Assembly (NCBI GenBank): GCA_947561715.1 | Contig: OX387203.1 | Location: forward strand, 8,990,001-9,054,000 | Direction of reading: 5' to 3' | Source of the DNA: Ascidia mentula | Lineage: Eukaryota > Chordata > Ascidiacea > Phlebobranchia > Ascidiidae | Length of the DNA stretch: 64,000 bases | In this document: positions 47,311 to 59,827 of the stretch, piece after piece | Layout of the letters: each line of letters begins with the position of its first letter | Position numbering within the stretch: the first letter of the stretch is position 1 | Notes under the pieces: model-generated | What the model was told of the DNA's origin: nothing | Databases searched by the model: none | The model's input: only the letters and a program-made list of their open reading frames with translations | Made by a program: the position numbers and the translations under genes

Positions 47311-48790
47311 CTCATAACTAAAACAGCTCAACAGCGCCCACGTCCGGATGATTGATTTTGTGTTTTCATTCGTTAAACGTGTTATGGAGCATCTAAGATG
47401 TTCTGCACACGTAAATTTATACGTGAAGAACGAATTCGAATTCGCTTCGCCCAATTGCTCCTCCCTTTACATTTGCAAGAGGAGCACTGGCGCACTCAAT
47501 TGTTCTCGCATTTAACCTGTTCAAATGAGGTGTATTGAATTCGAATCGCTTTCAAACCACTTCGCTTTTAAACAAATGCAACCGTTTTTTAGGTTGTTAA
47601 CTTTGTCACATTGCATCAGATAAATGATAAACATTGAAAGACAAGAAGTGCTTGAAATTGCTTTTATGGTTGTTTTTTAGGCCCTATGGCTTGTACAAGT
47701 TTTTCTTTGCACTTCCATGTTGGTTTGTTTTCCGCGGGTTGCGCTTAGTTTTGTTCCCTATGGTTGACGGCGACTGTGCTGTAGTCACCACAAATTGGAT
47801 GTCTTGATTGACTGCTCACATACAAGATCATTGTAGGACCTATTATGTAGAAACAGTGGCCTTGTCTACGGCTCACTATTGAAAACATATTGGTTACATA
47901 GCTTTAATGCCAATCGTTGACGTGTTGGTGGTATATGATCGTGACCGAGAAAGTCTGCAAAAGGTAAGACTTTTAATTTAATTTTGAACGTGGTTTTGTT
48001 CAGTCGCCCACGTCATGCAGTCAAACGTATCCTTAATTTCGACAGAGCTGGTTTGCACGAAAGGGAAGTAGGTGTGGGGACGGAAAAAGAAATTCCAACT
48101 AGTTTTTCATTGCGGCATTTCGGTAATTATCTGAAAGGGTTTCAAATATACCGTAAATTTCTTGTGGTTGTTGTATGTTGTCGTTTTGGTACTTTTTGCT
48201 ACCAATACCGGCTACAGCTGTAGCGGTATATTTCGCGTTTCGTGTTGTTGTTGCAACGCTATATACATTTTAAGAAGTGGTGCTGGTATTTAAATATTGA
48301 AGAACTTTGCTGGGAAGCATAAACGAGTTGCATGTTTATTATTTACGACATTTTCAGGTTTGACTGGCATTGCACCCATGCTAAGTGGAAGCGTTTTTAT
48401 TTCTTGACGGGTTACAGCGAGTTTAATGAGTTTATTATATTATCCTGGACACGTAGGGCCACTGTGCTCTGTAGATTAAAGTTGAAAATTTTACATAACG
48501 GTAATAGTTAACTAAAAAAAAAACCCTAGCTTAGAACACCCATCTTTATGTGATATGTCCAAAACTTTTATTTAAACACCTCATGTAATTAGTTACAGAA
48601 GCTCTATTTTGCTGTGAAGTGATCTCATGTTCACAATCACACTGCCAGCGCCTCCAAGTAAACCTTGTGATATGTAACTGTATGCAAATGCAGTATGCAA
48701 CAATATCTACCTTACTATAAAATTTTACAGGAGCAACATATGGTGATGTATAATGACTTCCTTCTAAATGACTAAAACTGGTGAATTTTC
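47310..48790 (+). pseudogene. Orphan GTPase 5' flank with a relic of exon 1
   Basis: It follows the GTPase 5' flank and reaches the exon 1 region (gtgaagtgatctcatgttca near 48616-48635). The start codon is still there, but the coding sequence has diverged and the donor gtaagt has become atatgt. Some sequence like intron 1 follows (atggtgatgtataatgactt), and then homology stops before exon 2. It is the remains of a fourth GTPase copy. Confidence 0.7.
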
Positions 48791-49999
48791 GGACCACTTA
48801 GCCTTGTAGTTGGTTCAGCCTGGCAGAGGCACAATTTGCAATTAAAAACATCGGCCGAAGCACCACCACGTTGTGTCAGCTTTGGACCAACCACCCCGCA
48901 GAGGGCGACCTACGTAGAGGCAACAATTTCTTTTATGTGTATGTTTTTGAGATGACCATCTACCCCACATACCCTTTCGGAGGGGAGCTGTGTGGCGCTT
49001 GTGTTTTGCCGACAGGCTGTGCCGAAGCGGATTTAGTACTTTTTTCCCTGTCTCTCTCTCTAGTCTAGTGTACGTGACGTTTTGCCTATTTTTAAGATAG
49101 TTAGCGGCAACGTTCTGAGAATATATTTTGAAATTTTGATCCGCTAATGCGCATCTAGTCACGTGCATTGTAACACCCATGGTTGTATGTGACGAAATCA
49201 TGTTTGCTTGGGACAAATAGAAACAAAGGTTTCGTAGTGGCGGATATAATTTATGGTGGCAGCGCTCACTCCAGCAAAATATTTAGGAATAACAATAGGC
49301 AGAAATGCCAGCACATTATGGATCGTAGTAATGTTAAAAAAATTGTGAAGGGCAAGTGAAAAAGATCAAATTTCTGTTATACATTAGTCGATTTTGTCTT
49401 GAAGCTTGCGAGTTGGGCGTCGGACGAACTGTTTGTCTGGCTCAAATAAAAACCTAGGTTTCGTCGCTAGTTTAACTGTGTTTAACGACTTTGTATCCAA
49501 TACAAATATATACGATACAAAGTCCGTACAACGTTGAGTCGATCTTTATGATCAAACCTTGTTGTAACTTAGCGCTACAGATAAAGATTTACACACACTG
49601 GTTGGTGCAGAGAAAGGCCTATGCAGTTACATTATTAAAACAGTTTTTCATTAAGTAGTTGGAACATAGTTGTCGTCCCAGCCTGAGCCATTTTGGGTAG
49701 CTATTGTGTAACAAGGTTACTACACTGTCGTAATGAAGAATACAACTCTTGTCGAAATTCTTTTCGGTTTGGAACTATTTTGTTTGCTTCGAGTAGTTTG
49801 TATAAGAAGCATGTTTGAATTACTAGATACCTTATGTACGTGTTTTAGTTTTTCGGAGATATTAGAAATGAAATGCAGTCTCTAGCAATAAGCAAAGAAG
49901 TAATTGTTCATAATCGTTTCCTAACCTCCACGGTAACATCCTGTAGCTATACGTTTTGCGTGTTGTCTTAAAAAGAGATTAGCATGGTGCCATATTCTA
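48791..49999. other. Gene-free stretch with a dispersed repeat
   Basis: No supported gene. The block 48995-49085 (gtgttttgccgacaggctgt, gccgaagcggatttag) recurs in direct orientation at 50456-50550. Near 49489-49523 there is a short imperfect palindrome (actttgtatcc...ggatacaaagt type). The rest is unremarkable. Confidence 0.5.
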
Positions 50000-51130
50000 T
50001 AGCGCAATAAAATATTCCAGTGTTTTAAGGTATTTGTGATATAACTTGCCCTAGCGCAAACAGACCAGAATCGGTATTCATTATGAAAGCTTATTCTAGT
50101 TCGGTTACTACTTCTGAGCTGTACCTTTTTACAATACCTAACGCATTATATAACTACAATGATTATCGTATGCGGTAAAGAGAAACAACGTTAAGTAATG
50201 CGATGCGATTTTAACCACGAATCCCGATTATGGTTTTCTTCTTGGTATATGGGTCAGACACCTGGTCAATGCTGCCAATCACCCGCCCCAATTGCTTATC
50301 GACCATCAACTCATAACTAGAACAGCTCAACAGCCCCCACGTCCAGGTAATTGATTTTGTATTTTCGTTCGCAAAGCTAGTTATGAAGCAAGATATTTTG
50401 CACACGTAAATTTGTAGCTGTAATTCACTGTTACTCACATTATTGCACGAATGTTGCGCTAGTGTTTTGCCGGTAGGCTGCGCCGAAGCGGATTTAGTGC
50501 CTTTTTCCTTGTTTCTCTCTCGATTATAGTGTACGTGGCGTTTTGTCGGCATTCGTTTCTTGACACGCACAATAAAGGTTCATACGAGAAAGAATTCGAA
50601 TCGTAGCCCAGGTATAGACAAACAAATACAGCGTGGTTAAACTCGCTTCGCTCAATCGCTTCTTCCGTTTTATGCGCAAGAGGAGCGCTGTCGCACTCAA
50701 TTCCTCTCGCACTTGAAAGGACGGTATTGAATGCGCTTCGTTTTCAAAAACAGACAAATACAATTGGGTTTTTAGGGAGTGACGTTTTGTTAAGTTTGTC
50801 ACATTGCATCAGATAAATGATAAACATTAAAAGACAAGATGTGCTTGAAATTTCTTTTAATTATTTTAGACCCCTGTTGCCTGTACAAGTTTTTTTAGTA
50901 ATTCCATCCTGGTTTGTTTTCTGCGGATTGCACTTAATTTTGTACCCAATTGTTGACGGCGACTGCATAATCACTGCAAAGTAAATGCCTTGCTTGCAGT
51001 GATAAGACTTGTTACGTCGAAACAGTAGCCCTGTCTGCAACTCGGTATAAAAACAGTACTGGCTATATTGCGTATTGTTAAATACTTGCCAATCGGTGGC
51101 GCGATGGTCACATGACAAGGGAAACAAGAC
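50000..51130 (+). repeat. Oldest orphan copy of the GTPase flank block
   Basis: It shows, in order, the end of a GTPase 3' flank (caataaaatattccagtgtt, compare 46725), a SINE head (about 50216-50290) and a diverged 5' flank (from ccatcaactcataactagaa to about 51130). No GTPase exon follows. The order matches the cluster unit, so this is an early, decayed member. Confidence 0.65.
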
Positions 51131-52574
51131 GTTTGGACGTTGGTCTTGAATGTGGCCTGATCAGTTTCCATGTAGGTGTATGGGCAGAATTAGAAATACC
51201 AACTTGTTTTTCATTCCGATATTTCAGTACTTATTTGAAAGGGTTGCGAAATATACCGAAAATTTGTTATGTTTGTTGTAGGATGTCGATTTGCTACTTT
51301 TTACAGTACGTTGCACAAAAAGTTGTAGTAGTTTTTGGACAAGTACTCGGTCTGCGTCATTTGCGCCACTCACATATTTGTTCATATGGCCTAAAAACTC
51401 AGACAAAACTCGCGACATGGAAATATATAGTGTAGTGGATAAAGACATACACCGCCAATTGTGTTGTATTAGCTACATCACGTGTTTTCCGTTTGAGTGC
51501 TTTTACATATTCAAACCAATTCTGTCTTAGTTCAATTCACCCTATCCGTCTATTGCATGTTCAGTTTGGTTCTAAATTATCGGAAACGAATCGGGTTAGC
51601 CGGAAATGAGACGAATTAAAACATCTCGATCTAATCCATAAATCGCCTGTGTTCACATGTGAGGTTTTAAAACCTATTTCAGGCACAAATTGTTTAATGT
51701 TTATCATTTATCTAATGTAATGTGACGAACTAAAAAAAGCTACACCCAAAACCCTTCGCATTCTTCTGTTCTTCAAGTGGATTGAATTTCTCCAAAAGCG
51801 AGAGCAATTGAGCGCTCCGTCGCTCCGTCGCTCCTCTTTCGCAAAAAATGGAAGGAGCGATTGATTGAAGCGCGTTCGAAATCGCTTTTCCACACGTAAC
51901 CTTGTTTACAGAGCGTAAATAAAAACTACAGTTTCTACATCAGTTGCACGTAATGATTGCCAGCAGTAAAAGCATTAGTGCAAGGTTTGGACCGAGAGTA
52001 GCTGTGTGGAGTATGAAAAATATTTTATGTATATTTCAGTACAAACAGCCTTCAGTTGAAAAACTGTTGAGGGATGCAAGGGAATGCATTAAGTTATCGC
52101 AGAATTTGTTGATCACAGATAAGTTTGTGATAACGATTTCATTGCAGTTGCGATAGTGAAAAGCAATAGGGATGTATAAACAATGGTGGAGATAGTAGAA
52201 ATTCAGGGATTTGGGATTTTATCCAGTATGCAACTATATAAAACTCAACTGAAATTATTAAACGTAGCGGCGTTCAACGGAGCAAACAGTTTAAGAGCTA
52301 TACTACGACATCATGTCACGCATTTGAGCTTTGCTTTTTCTGCACTTTGAAAGTCTAAGGTTATTATGAGAGCAGCAGACAGGGTGTACACACTGCTTTG
52401 ACCGGCAAGGTCTCATCAGTGCAGTTGGTAACTGTGGCACAGGGCTAGGTGATAGACTAGCAGCCACATTAATTGTTATGGCTCTTTTGCGCATATAATA
52501 AGTTTATTAATATAAAACGATTATGTATTTCTAATTTTCTTTTGTGTAGGCTATATTTTTGTGGAGTCTAGGCA
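51131..52574. other. Gene-free stretch upstream of the Mind-bomb-repeat gene
   Basis: No supported coding region. Near 52400-52445 lies a scrap of the 'gtctcatcagtgcag' repeat family (aggtctcatcagtgcagttg). The promoter of the downstream gene should be in the last few hundred bases; upstream non-coding exons cannot be excluded because an acceptor-like ctttttgtgtag-type sequence occurs at about 52550. Confidence 0.45.
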
Positions 52575-55500
52575 ATGGTATCTGTTACATTTTCTAATGT
52601 GCCACCTGCACAACTATCAAACGAGTCCGTAATCCAGACGATATTCCTAAAATGCAAGGCAAGAGTGATTGAGGTAAACCCAGAATGTAATTTGCTTCCT
52701 ACATGTTTTTAAAGTTATACTTTGCACATGACGTAAAAATTTATGCGCTACTGTTCTCGCCGGATAGAAGAAGAAAACGTCGATTACAAAAAAAATCTAC
52801 AAAACTTTTATGCCAGAAGGTTGATTCATTCAAAATTTATGTATTTACTGCCAACTGATTAAATTTAGCAGGATTATTTCAACTATGTTATTTTTTTTCA
52901 TTTTATAGATATCAGAAAGCATTCAAGAAATTGATGAAAAGGAAATCAGGTTGGTGCGAAAACTTGAAGGCAGTTACTATCACTGCATACAGTTGTAATG
53001 AGACCAAATGCATCCTTGGCGTTTTAAACAACGCATAGTTAGCTGTAATGTTATCTAATGACCAAACCCCTTTTTTGTATAGATCACTCAAAGACAACGA
53101 AGAATATTGGAAAACACAAAAATCTTTGAAGGGAATCCTTAAGGTGGAGCATTCTGTGGTACTTTTAAGCACAAACTTAAATTGGAAAATAATCGTTCAT
53201 GAGAATAAAGTTTTGGATAAATAAGCTTCATCCTTTCATTGAATAATCATATACATTGCAGCTTGGTGACCGCGTGGTAATAAAACTGAAGAAGAGACAA
53301 CTTAAACAGAAACAAGAACAAAGTGAACTTTCGTGGGATGAATTGCTTGCCAGAGTTAGTAAACAGTCTTACTTAAATGTAATGTAAATATTGTCGTACT
53401 CAATCATAGGACATAGGAGAATTGGGAACAATTACCAGATTTTTACACGACGGTGCCTTGGAACCAATTGTATACTTTCCCTCTCAGGGGAGAAGGTAAG
53501 TTATTGCACGTGAAAAAAAATACCGAAAACCATAAAAGTTTACTTTATTGTAGGTGGGCCTTGAACCCAGAAGTATTGTGCAATGTATCAGATGAAAGTG
53601 ATTCCGATGGCTCAAATAAGTACTCTTGCAATGGCTTAAAGGTTGTTTGTTTTTTACTTTACGGCACTATATTGAATAACGAGGTTTCATTTGTTCTCTT
53701 TGCTATGTCTTGCCATCAATACAAAGCAAATATGATTTTGTCTGCCACAAAGTCATTTTGTGGTAAACATGTCCTCTTTTAGCTGAACGCATGAAGTATA
53801 TTTAATTCTCTGATATTTCGGTAAGCAAACTACTGGCGGGGAGGTTTTAAAACAATTTCCGAAATGACGTAATCTAATTCACAAATGGTCCATGTTTATA
53901 TCCATGTATATAACTTGCATTTCGTGAAATTGGCATCTGATTTTCAATGTGCTAAATGTACCACAGACAAAATCGTTAGTAGTTGAGCAAGTAGCACGAT
54001 TGAGCGATGAACGATATTTGAGATGACAATCCATCGTAAAAGACCAAAGCGGAGAAAACAGCAAATATTTGTAATTTACGTGTGGGCTAATTGTCTGTTT
54101 TTTTAGTACCGAAAACTATTTAAGTGCAAAACACATACTGCATTATTTTTATTTAAGACACGTATAGCATTTATTATTATTGCAGGTAGGGGACCATGTT
54201 AGCATGGCATTTGAACCAGGAATTGTACAGAATCTGCAAAATCCTCAAAAATGTCAATGGCAACAAATAGTAGCTGTAAGTAATTGTCTGTCATCTTTAT
54301 GTACAGAATGCTGAGATTAAGTTATTTTCAGTTTCAAGAATTTTTGGGAAAAGTTATTTCATTTGATGTTAGTGGTTACGCTTATGTGAGCGTGGGAGAC
54401 AAATGGAGGTAATAAAAGCGAGATGTGTTTAAATATATACTGCTATTTTTGTTGCCAGCCATACTAATTAATCGGAATTGCTCTTCTGGCACTTAGTTTC
54501 TAAAGTGTTTATTGTAAACCAACGTTTCGTCTGCCATTCGGCGAGACTTCTTCAGGGTTATGTCAACAGTGAAGCATCACGCACATAAAACACTAAAAAC
54601 GCAGGAAAAGGAATAAATAACACTGGCAACGGATAACACTGGTTCACGTGACGATGAAAGCGGTGCCGATGTTATCTATTCCCTTTTCCTTGTGTTTTTC
54701 TGGCGTTTTTCCTGCGTTTCTCCTGCGTTTTTAGTGTTTTATGTGCGTGATGCTTCACTGTTGACATAACCCTGAAGAAGTCTCGCCGGATGGCAGACGA
54801 AACGTTGGTTTCCAATAAACACTTTAGAAACTAAGTGTTTAAATATGTTTAGAAATATTTTGTCCTCAATTATACCCTTATGCAGTCTTATGTAATAGCA
54901 ATTTTATGTGTTGCGGTGTCGTCTTTTAGCTTTCTCATTAACCCCACGCTGCTAAAGTCTACAAACGAAAAAAGGAAAAAGGAAATGGAGCCCAAAGTAA
55001 AAATCATCCCAAACGCGGTTTGTACTTTGCAACATGGTGCTTAGTTTTGTACAAAAAGTAACTTTCAGTTATAATTTAGTTTCAAAAAAAGTTCCCAGTG
55101 TACAGTGACGTGACCATCACCAGCGACCTTCTACAACAAGTTAGAAATCCTTCGTGGAAATATTCACTGACGCGGGTAACGTTGATGTTTTTTTGAGAAG
55201 AATATTTTGGAGGAAAGTTTGTACTCTTGGAATCTCCTGTTATATTTATGGCCAACAAAGACTTAGTAACAGATTTGTTTGAACAACTCCAGCAAATAAT
55301 CTGCGTTGTTTTATCTTTTTAGCGATACTGACGATGGTTGCAAGCACAGGCGAAATATACATATCTAGAAAAAAAAACGTCAAACAAACGACTTTATTTT
55401 ATATTTTTTTTTATTTACAGAAGTTATTTTTATCTGTGTTTCAGATATTGGGTGCAAAAGGTAAAGTGACGTATCATGGAGTAAATGGTGAGATCGGAGT

Positions 55501-58026
55501 TAACATAAAGAACAAAATGTAATTAATCAATCTAAATGCTTTTTTTCTTTTTTTCGTTTTTGCACTGTAACCTAAGCTTTTATTTCAGATATATTTTGCC
55601 CCACACAATGTTGGAAAAAAGAGACAAAAAAGACAAAAAGGATCGAAAAGAAAAAAAGGAAAGTCACAATGCTCCTTATATCAACGAAATGTTTCCATAT
55701 GCAGTGAGTTATGTTGTATTTAAATAACGAAACTACGATAACACTAAACTGGAAATTTGTCATTATCAGGTTGATGACTTGGTTTTATTAAAATTTGCCT
55801 ATAAACCTTCATTTGCTACCTATTTGGACGGTTTAAGAATTCCACAGAATTTTGCTGATGTATAATGGTTTTGTATTTTGTTGTTATATCCCTTTTTTAA
55901 ATACTAATCCAATAGCTATATACTGATGCCAGTAAACTTATTTAAACACTTTTAGGTTTGTCGAGGAGTGGGTATTTTCTTAGGCTACGTTTCCCAAACC
56001 GAAGCGATAATATCATTAAACGGAGAGAAGTAAGTTTAATAATTGATATGTCTTCCAATATGCTTGCAAACTATTTCAGTACGCTGTGCAAATACTCAGA
56101 ATTCAGGTAAATCCGTTCGACCTGATGCCATTGAAAAATGTACCGGAAGCATCCGCATCACGTAAGCAATTCGATTCGGAAAATAAAAAGCAAGACGCTT
56201 TGAAAGTAAAGCTTAGTACAATATGTATATTACTGCACGTGTTTGCATATTTTTGATTTATCGTAGGTGGGAGATGAGGTGATGTTGCATGTAGAGCCAA
56301 ATGTGGTGATGTGGTATATGCTTCAAGGAAGAAGTATACCTGAGTCGAAACCTGTAAATCATAGTTTTAGTCACGCCGACTCCAGATTTCTCAACATATT
56401 TCCCTGTTTTATTTTAGATCATTGCGTCCCGTTTTAAACTGGTGGCATTTGATGACGACAAGGATTTAGCCGTACTTCAATTGGAAGAAAAGTTTTATAC
56501 CGTTGAATCACGATATGTGATCGCATGTGATGATTCGCAAAAGGTATGCTACTAAAATCATCGTGAACGAATCAATTCAAAGGCCGTTTAGTCTTTTTTT
56601 GCAGCGAATTCAGTTATTGCAGACTTTCAACAAGCTATTAAAAAGATGGTAGTAAACGACATTAGTGAATGTGTAGAGGTGGTGCACAAAGTACAAGAAA
56701 TATTAAACCGTCTAAAAAGTAGGCTTTGGAACTGATTCTGCTGTTGTTTCATGATTTAAACGAACTTAATAGAATAATATTATATATATTTAGTTTCCTT
56801 TGAAAAATCGCATATTCTTGCCATTTCTGGAAGGTCAATTGCATGTTTTGCTCTTCAAGTTACTTCAAACAGTTCAGTTGTTTCGGAACTCGAAGGCTAG
56901 TTGATTCTGATATTTTTTTCTTGTGTTCTTTAAAATTTAGCACTAACAAGGATTTCAGGCTCAAGTATACATAAAGGGCCCACTGTATATTTCTCTAAAC
57001 CTATGTGGAAAATGTGTTTGTTCTCATTTCATTGTGAAATATATTCGTGACGATATTTTACAGCGCAATTGAAGAACGAATTGACTTGTGAAGTGTCAAA
57101 AAAACATACAACACTGATGGTCCTCACAACTGTTTCCGAACTAGTTGAGGTCAATGTTTTTCCGAATATGGGAATTTTTCATAGACCCAAAGAGTATTAT
57201 ACAATTACTTGTTTTACCGGTAAATTATAAAAACAGGTACAAATGAAATTGACTGAAGTAGGAGATGAAGACGATCCAAGCCTGAGAGAAATAGAAGCTA
57301 ATAAACATTTGGAACAAACCGAAAATTTGTCGTCAGACAACATCGAAAATCAACCTTGTACATCTTCGTCAGTAGAAACTGCAGGGTCTGCGTCGCAAAC
57401 CAATGACAGTAAGTTAAAAAAAAACACCAAACTGTGTGATTTGATGGCATACATTTTCAATAAAAACACTATTATTTGTCGTATGTAAGGGTTTGATGTC
57501 AGACAAATAAGTAAATATATCAAATAAATGGCGTGGTAGTCTAACATTGCTTCGATATAAAGGTCTGGGTTTCAATTTTATGAAGCAGTGTGATTATCAT
57601 ATTTTGGGATGTTTGAAACGACTAAACATCTCACACAACCCATAGGTTGCCAGTAACCCCGTTTTCACAGATGTTTCTCAGGAAGCGATTGAGGAAGATG
57701 CTGGGCCACCTACTGGTGATTTAATTGCTAGTGAAGATGAAACCGTTCCTTTCGAGACCAATTACTCAAATGCAACCCAAAATCATACGGCAACATCCAA
57801 TAATGGCACAATTCATCAAAATGTGTCTTTTGATAGATCTACTAAAGAAATAATTATCCAATGTCAGTTAGACCAAAGAACACCAGAGGAACCACCTGAC
57901 TCTGAGGTTGTACAATCAGCTTTTTCCACATTTAATCGGCAAAACAGCGAGATGCAAGGAAACTATTCGAGAAATACATACAACGTATATAATCCATCAC
58001 AATGCAACTTTGGTGAATTTTCTTAA
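52575..58026 (+). CDS. Protein with five Mind-bomb-type SH3-like repeats and acidic tail
   Basis: Exons: 52575-52673, 52909-52949, 53083-53143, 53262-53354, 53410-53495, 53554-53641, 54186-54275, 54332-54408, 54930-55017, 55080-55175, 55445-55518, 55589-55703, 55770-55859, 55956-56029, 56100-56205, 56267-56353, 56418-56526, 56605-56718, 57064-57149, 57237-57408, 57671-58026; about 733 aa. Five repeats start GDxV-like and end in a W/Y-x-x-NP-like motif: LGDRVVI...RRWALNPEVL, VGDHVSM...SFLINPTLL, a weaker third with a Lys/Asp-rich insert, VDDLVLL...IQVNPFDL, VGDEVML...YTVESRYVI. This is the pattern of the Mind bomb REP/SH3-like module, which in Mind bomb E3 ligases binds Notch-ligand tails. No RING, ZZ, MIB/HERC2 or ankyrin part is present. 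A predicted helical stretch (DISECVEVVHKVQEILNRL) and a Ser/Asn/Glu-rich tail follow. The obvious donor at 56544 leads to an early stop; a second donor at 56527 keeps the frame. Confidence 0.7.
54490..54837. mobile_element. Palindromic MITE-like element in an intron
   Basis: The left arm (cacttagtttctaaagtgtt...) and right arm are reverse complements over about 115 bp with few mismatches, around a centre of roughly 110 bp. The arms contain accaacgtttcgtctgcc and cttcagggttatgtcaacag. It lies between exons 54332-54408 and 54930-55017 and has no coding capacity. A related motif (aggcttcctcaGGGTAATA-type) is found in intron 3 of all GTPase copies. Confidence 0.8.
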
Positions 58027-58198
58027 ATGCAATTCCTCGTAAATTTATTGGTAGTATGCTGTACATAAAAGTATGTATGTCTTCAGCAGTTTGTCTATAG
58101 TTTCACTGCACTCTTTTGATGTCGTACTAGCTTCTACGCTTATTACTGAAAATTGTTTTTAAGGCAAATAGGACAACAACTTTACTGACCACCAAAAC

Positions 58199-59827
58199 AC
58201 AAACATTAATTTGTGTATAAGCTGCAGACAGATGGCCACTGTTTCGACCTAAAAGGTCTCATCAGTGCAGCTGGTGTGACTATCAGACGACTTTGCTGAC
58301 CGAACGGCCAAGCAAAGACTTCCACTTTGTGGTGACTATACAGTCATCGTCATCCGTTGGGCACCAAACTAGGTGCAACCTTACGGAGCAAACAAGGTGG
58401 AAACACTACGGCCAAGCAAGCTCAACCAATAGTGCCGTCAGGCCCCGTGTCACAATAATCATATGATAAGCAATGTGGAGCCAATAATATGAATTTGTGT
58501 ATAAGCTGCAGACAGATGGCCACTGTTTCGACCTAAAAGGTCTCATCAGTGCAGCTGGTGTGACTATCAGACGACTTTGCTGACCGAACGGCCAAGCAAA
58601 GACTTCCACTTTGTGGTGACTATACAGTCATCGTCATCCGTTGGGCACCAAACTAGGTGCAACCTTACGGAGCAAACAAGGTGGAAACACTACGGCCAAG
58701 CAAGCTCAACCAATAGTGCCGTCAGGCCCCGTGTCACAATAATCATATGATAAGCAATGTGGAGCCAATAATATGAATTTGTGTATAAGCTGCAGACAGA
58801 TGGCCACTGTTTCGACCTAAAAGGTCTCATCAGTGCAGCTGGTGTGACTATCAGACGACTTTGCTGACCGAACCAGCTGCACTGATGAGACCTTTTAGGT
58901 CGAAACAGTGGCCATCTGTCTGCAGCTTATACACAAATTCATATTATTGGCTCCACATTGCTTATCATATGATTATTGTGACACGGGGCCTGACGGCACT
59001 ATTGGTTGAGCTTGCTTGGCCGTAGTGTTTCCACCTTGTTTGCTCCGTAAGGTTGCACCTAGTTTGGTGCCCAACGGATGACGATGACTGTATAGTCACC
59101 ACAAAGTGGAAGTCTTTGCTTGGCCGTTCGGTCAGCAAAGTCGTCTGATAGTCACACCAGCTGCACTGATGAGACCTTTTAGGTCGAAACAGTGGCCATC
59201 TGTCTGCAGCTTATACACAAATTCATATTATTGGCTCCACATTGCTTATCATATGATTATTGTGACACGGGGCCTGACGGCACTATTGGTTGAGCTTGCT
59301 TGGCCGTAGTGTTTCCACCTTGTTTGCTCCGTAAGGTTGCACCTAGTTTGGTGCCCAACGGATGACGATGACTGTATAGTCACCACAAAGTGGAAGTCTT
59401 TGCTTGGCCGTTCGGTCAGCAAAGTCGTCTGATAGTCACACCAGCTGCACTGATGAGACCTTTTAGGTCGAAACAGTGGCCATCTGTCTGCAGCTTATAC
59501 ACAAATTCATATTATTGGCTCCACATTGCTTATCATATGATTATTGTGACACGGGGCCTGACGGCACTATTGGTTGAGCTTGCTTGGCCGTAGTGTTTCC
59601 ACCTTGTTTGCTCCGTAAGGTTGCACCTAGTTTGGTGCCCAACGGATGACGATGACTGTATAGTCACCACAAAGTGGAAGTCTTTGCTTGGCCGTTCGGT
59701 CAGCAAAGTCGTCTGATAGTCACACCAGCTGCACTGATGAGACCTTTTAGGTCGAAACAGTGGCCATCTGTCTGCAGCTTATACACAAATTCATATTATT
59801 GGCTCCACATTGCTTACAAACATTAAT
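58199..59827. mobile_element. Composite insertion: head-to-head arrays of a 284-bp repeat flanked by 12-bp direct repeats
   Basis: The unit (ttgtgtataagctgcagaca...) is direct at 58208, 58492 and 58776 (partial). At about 58873 the orientation flips, and about 3.3 units follow in reverse to 59815, again with a 284-bp period. Copies are almost identical. The block is bounded by acaaacattaat at 58199-58210 and 59816-59827, the mark of an insertion. The open frames of 67 codons inside are the same stretch repeated and have no protein character. The repeat family is scattered elsewhere (2.2, 7.2, 20.0, 52.4, 60.7 kb). Confidence 0.85.

Noticed and set aside
50211-50570. A 119-codon minus-strand frame
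   Set aside because: It spans a SINE head, GTPase-flank sequence and a dispersed repeat, so it is a chance frame through repeats.
58406-59593. Three identical 67-codon open frames (MEVFAWPFGQQ...)
   Set aside because: They are the same stretch of the 284-bp repeat read repeatedly, opposite in strand as the units invert, with no homology or splice context.
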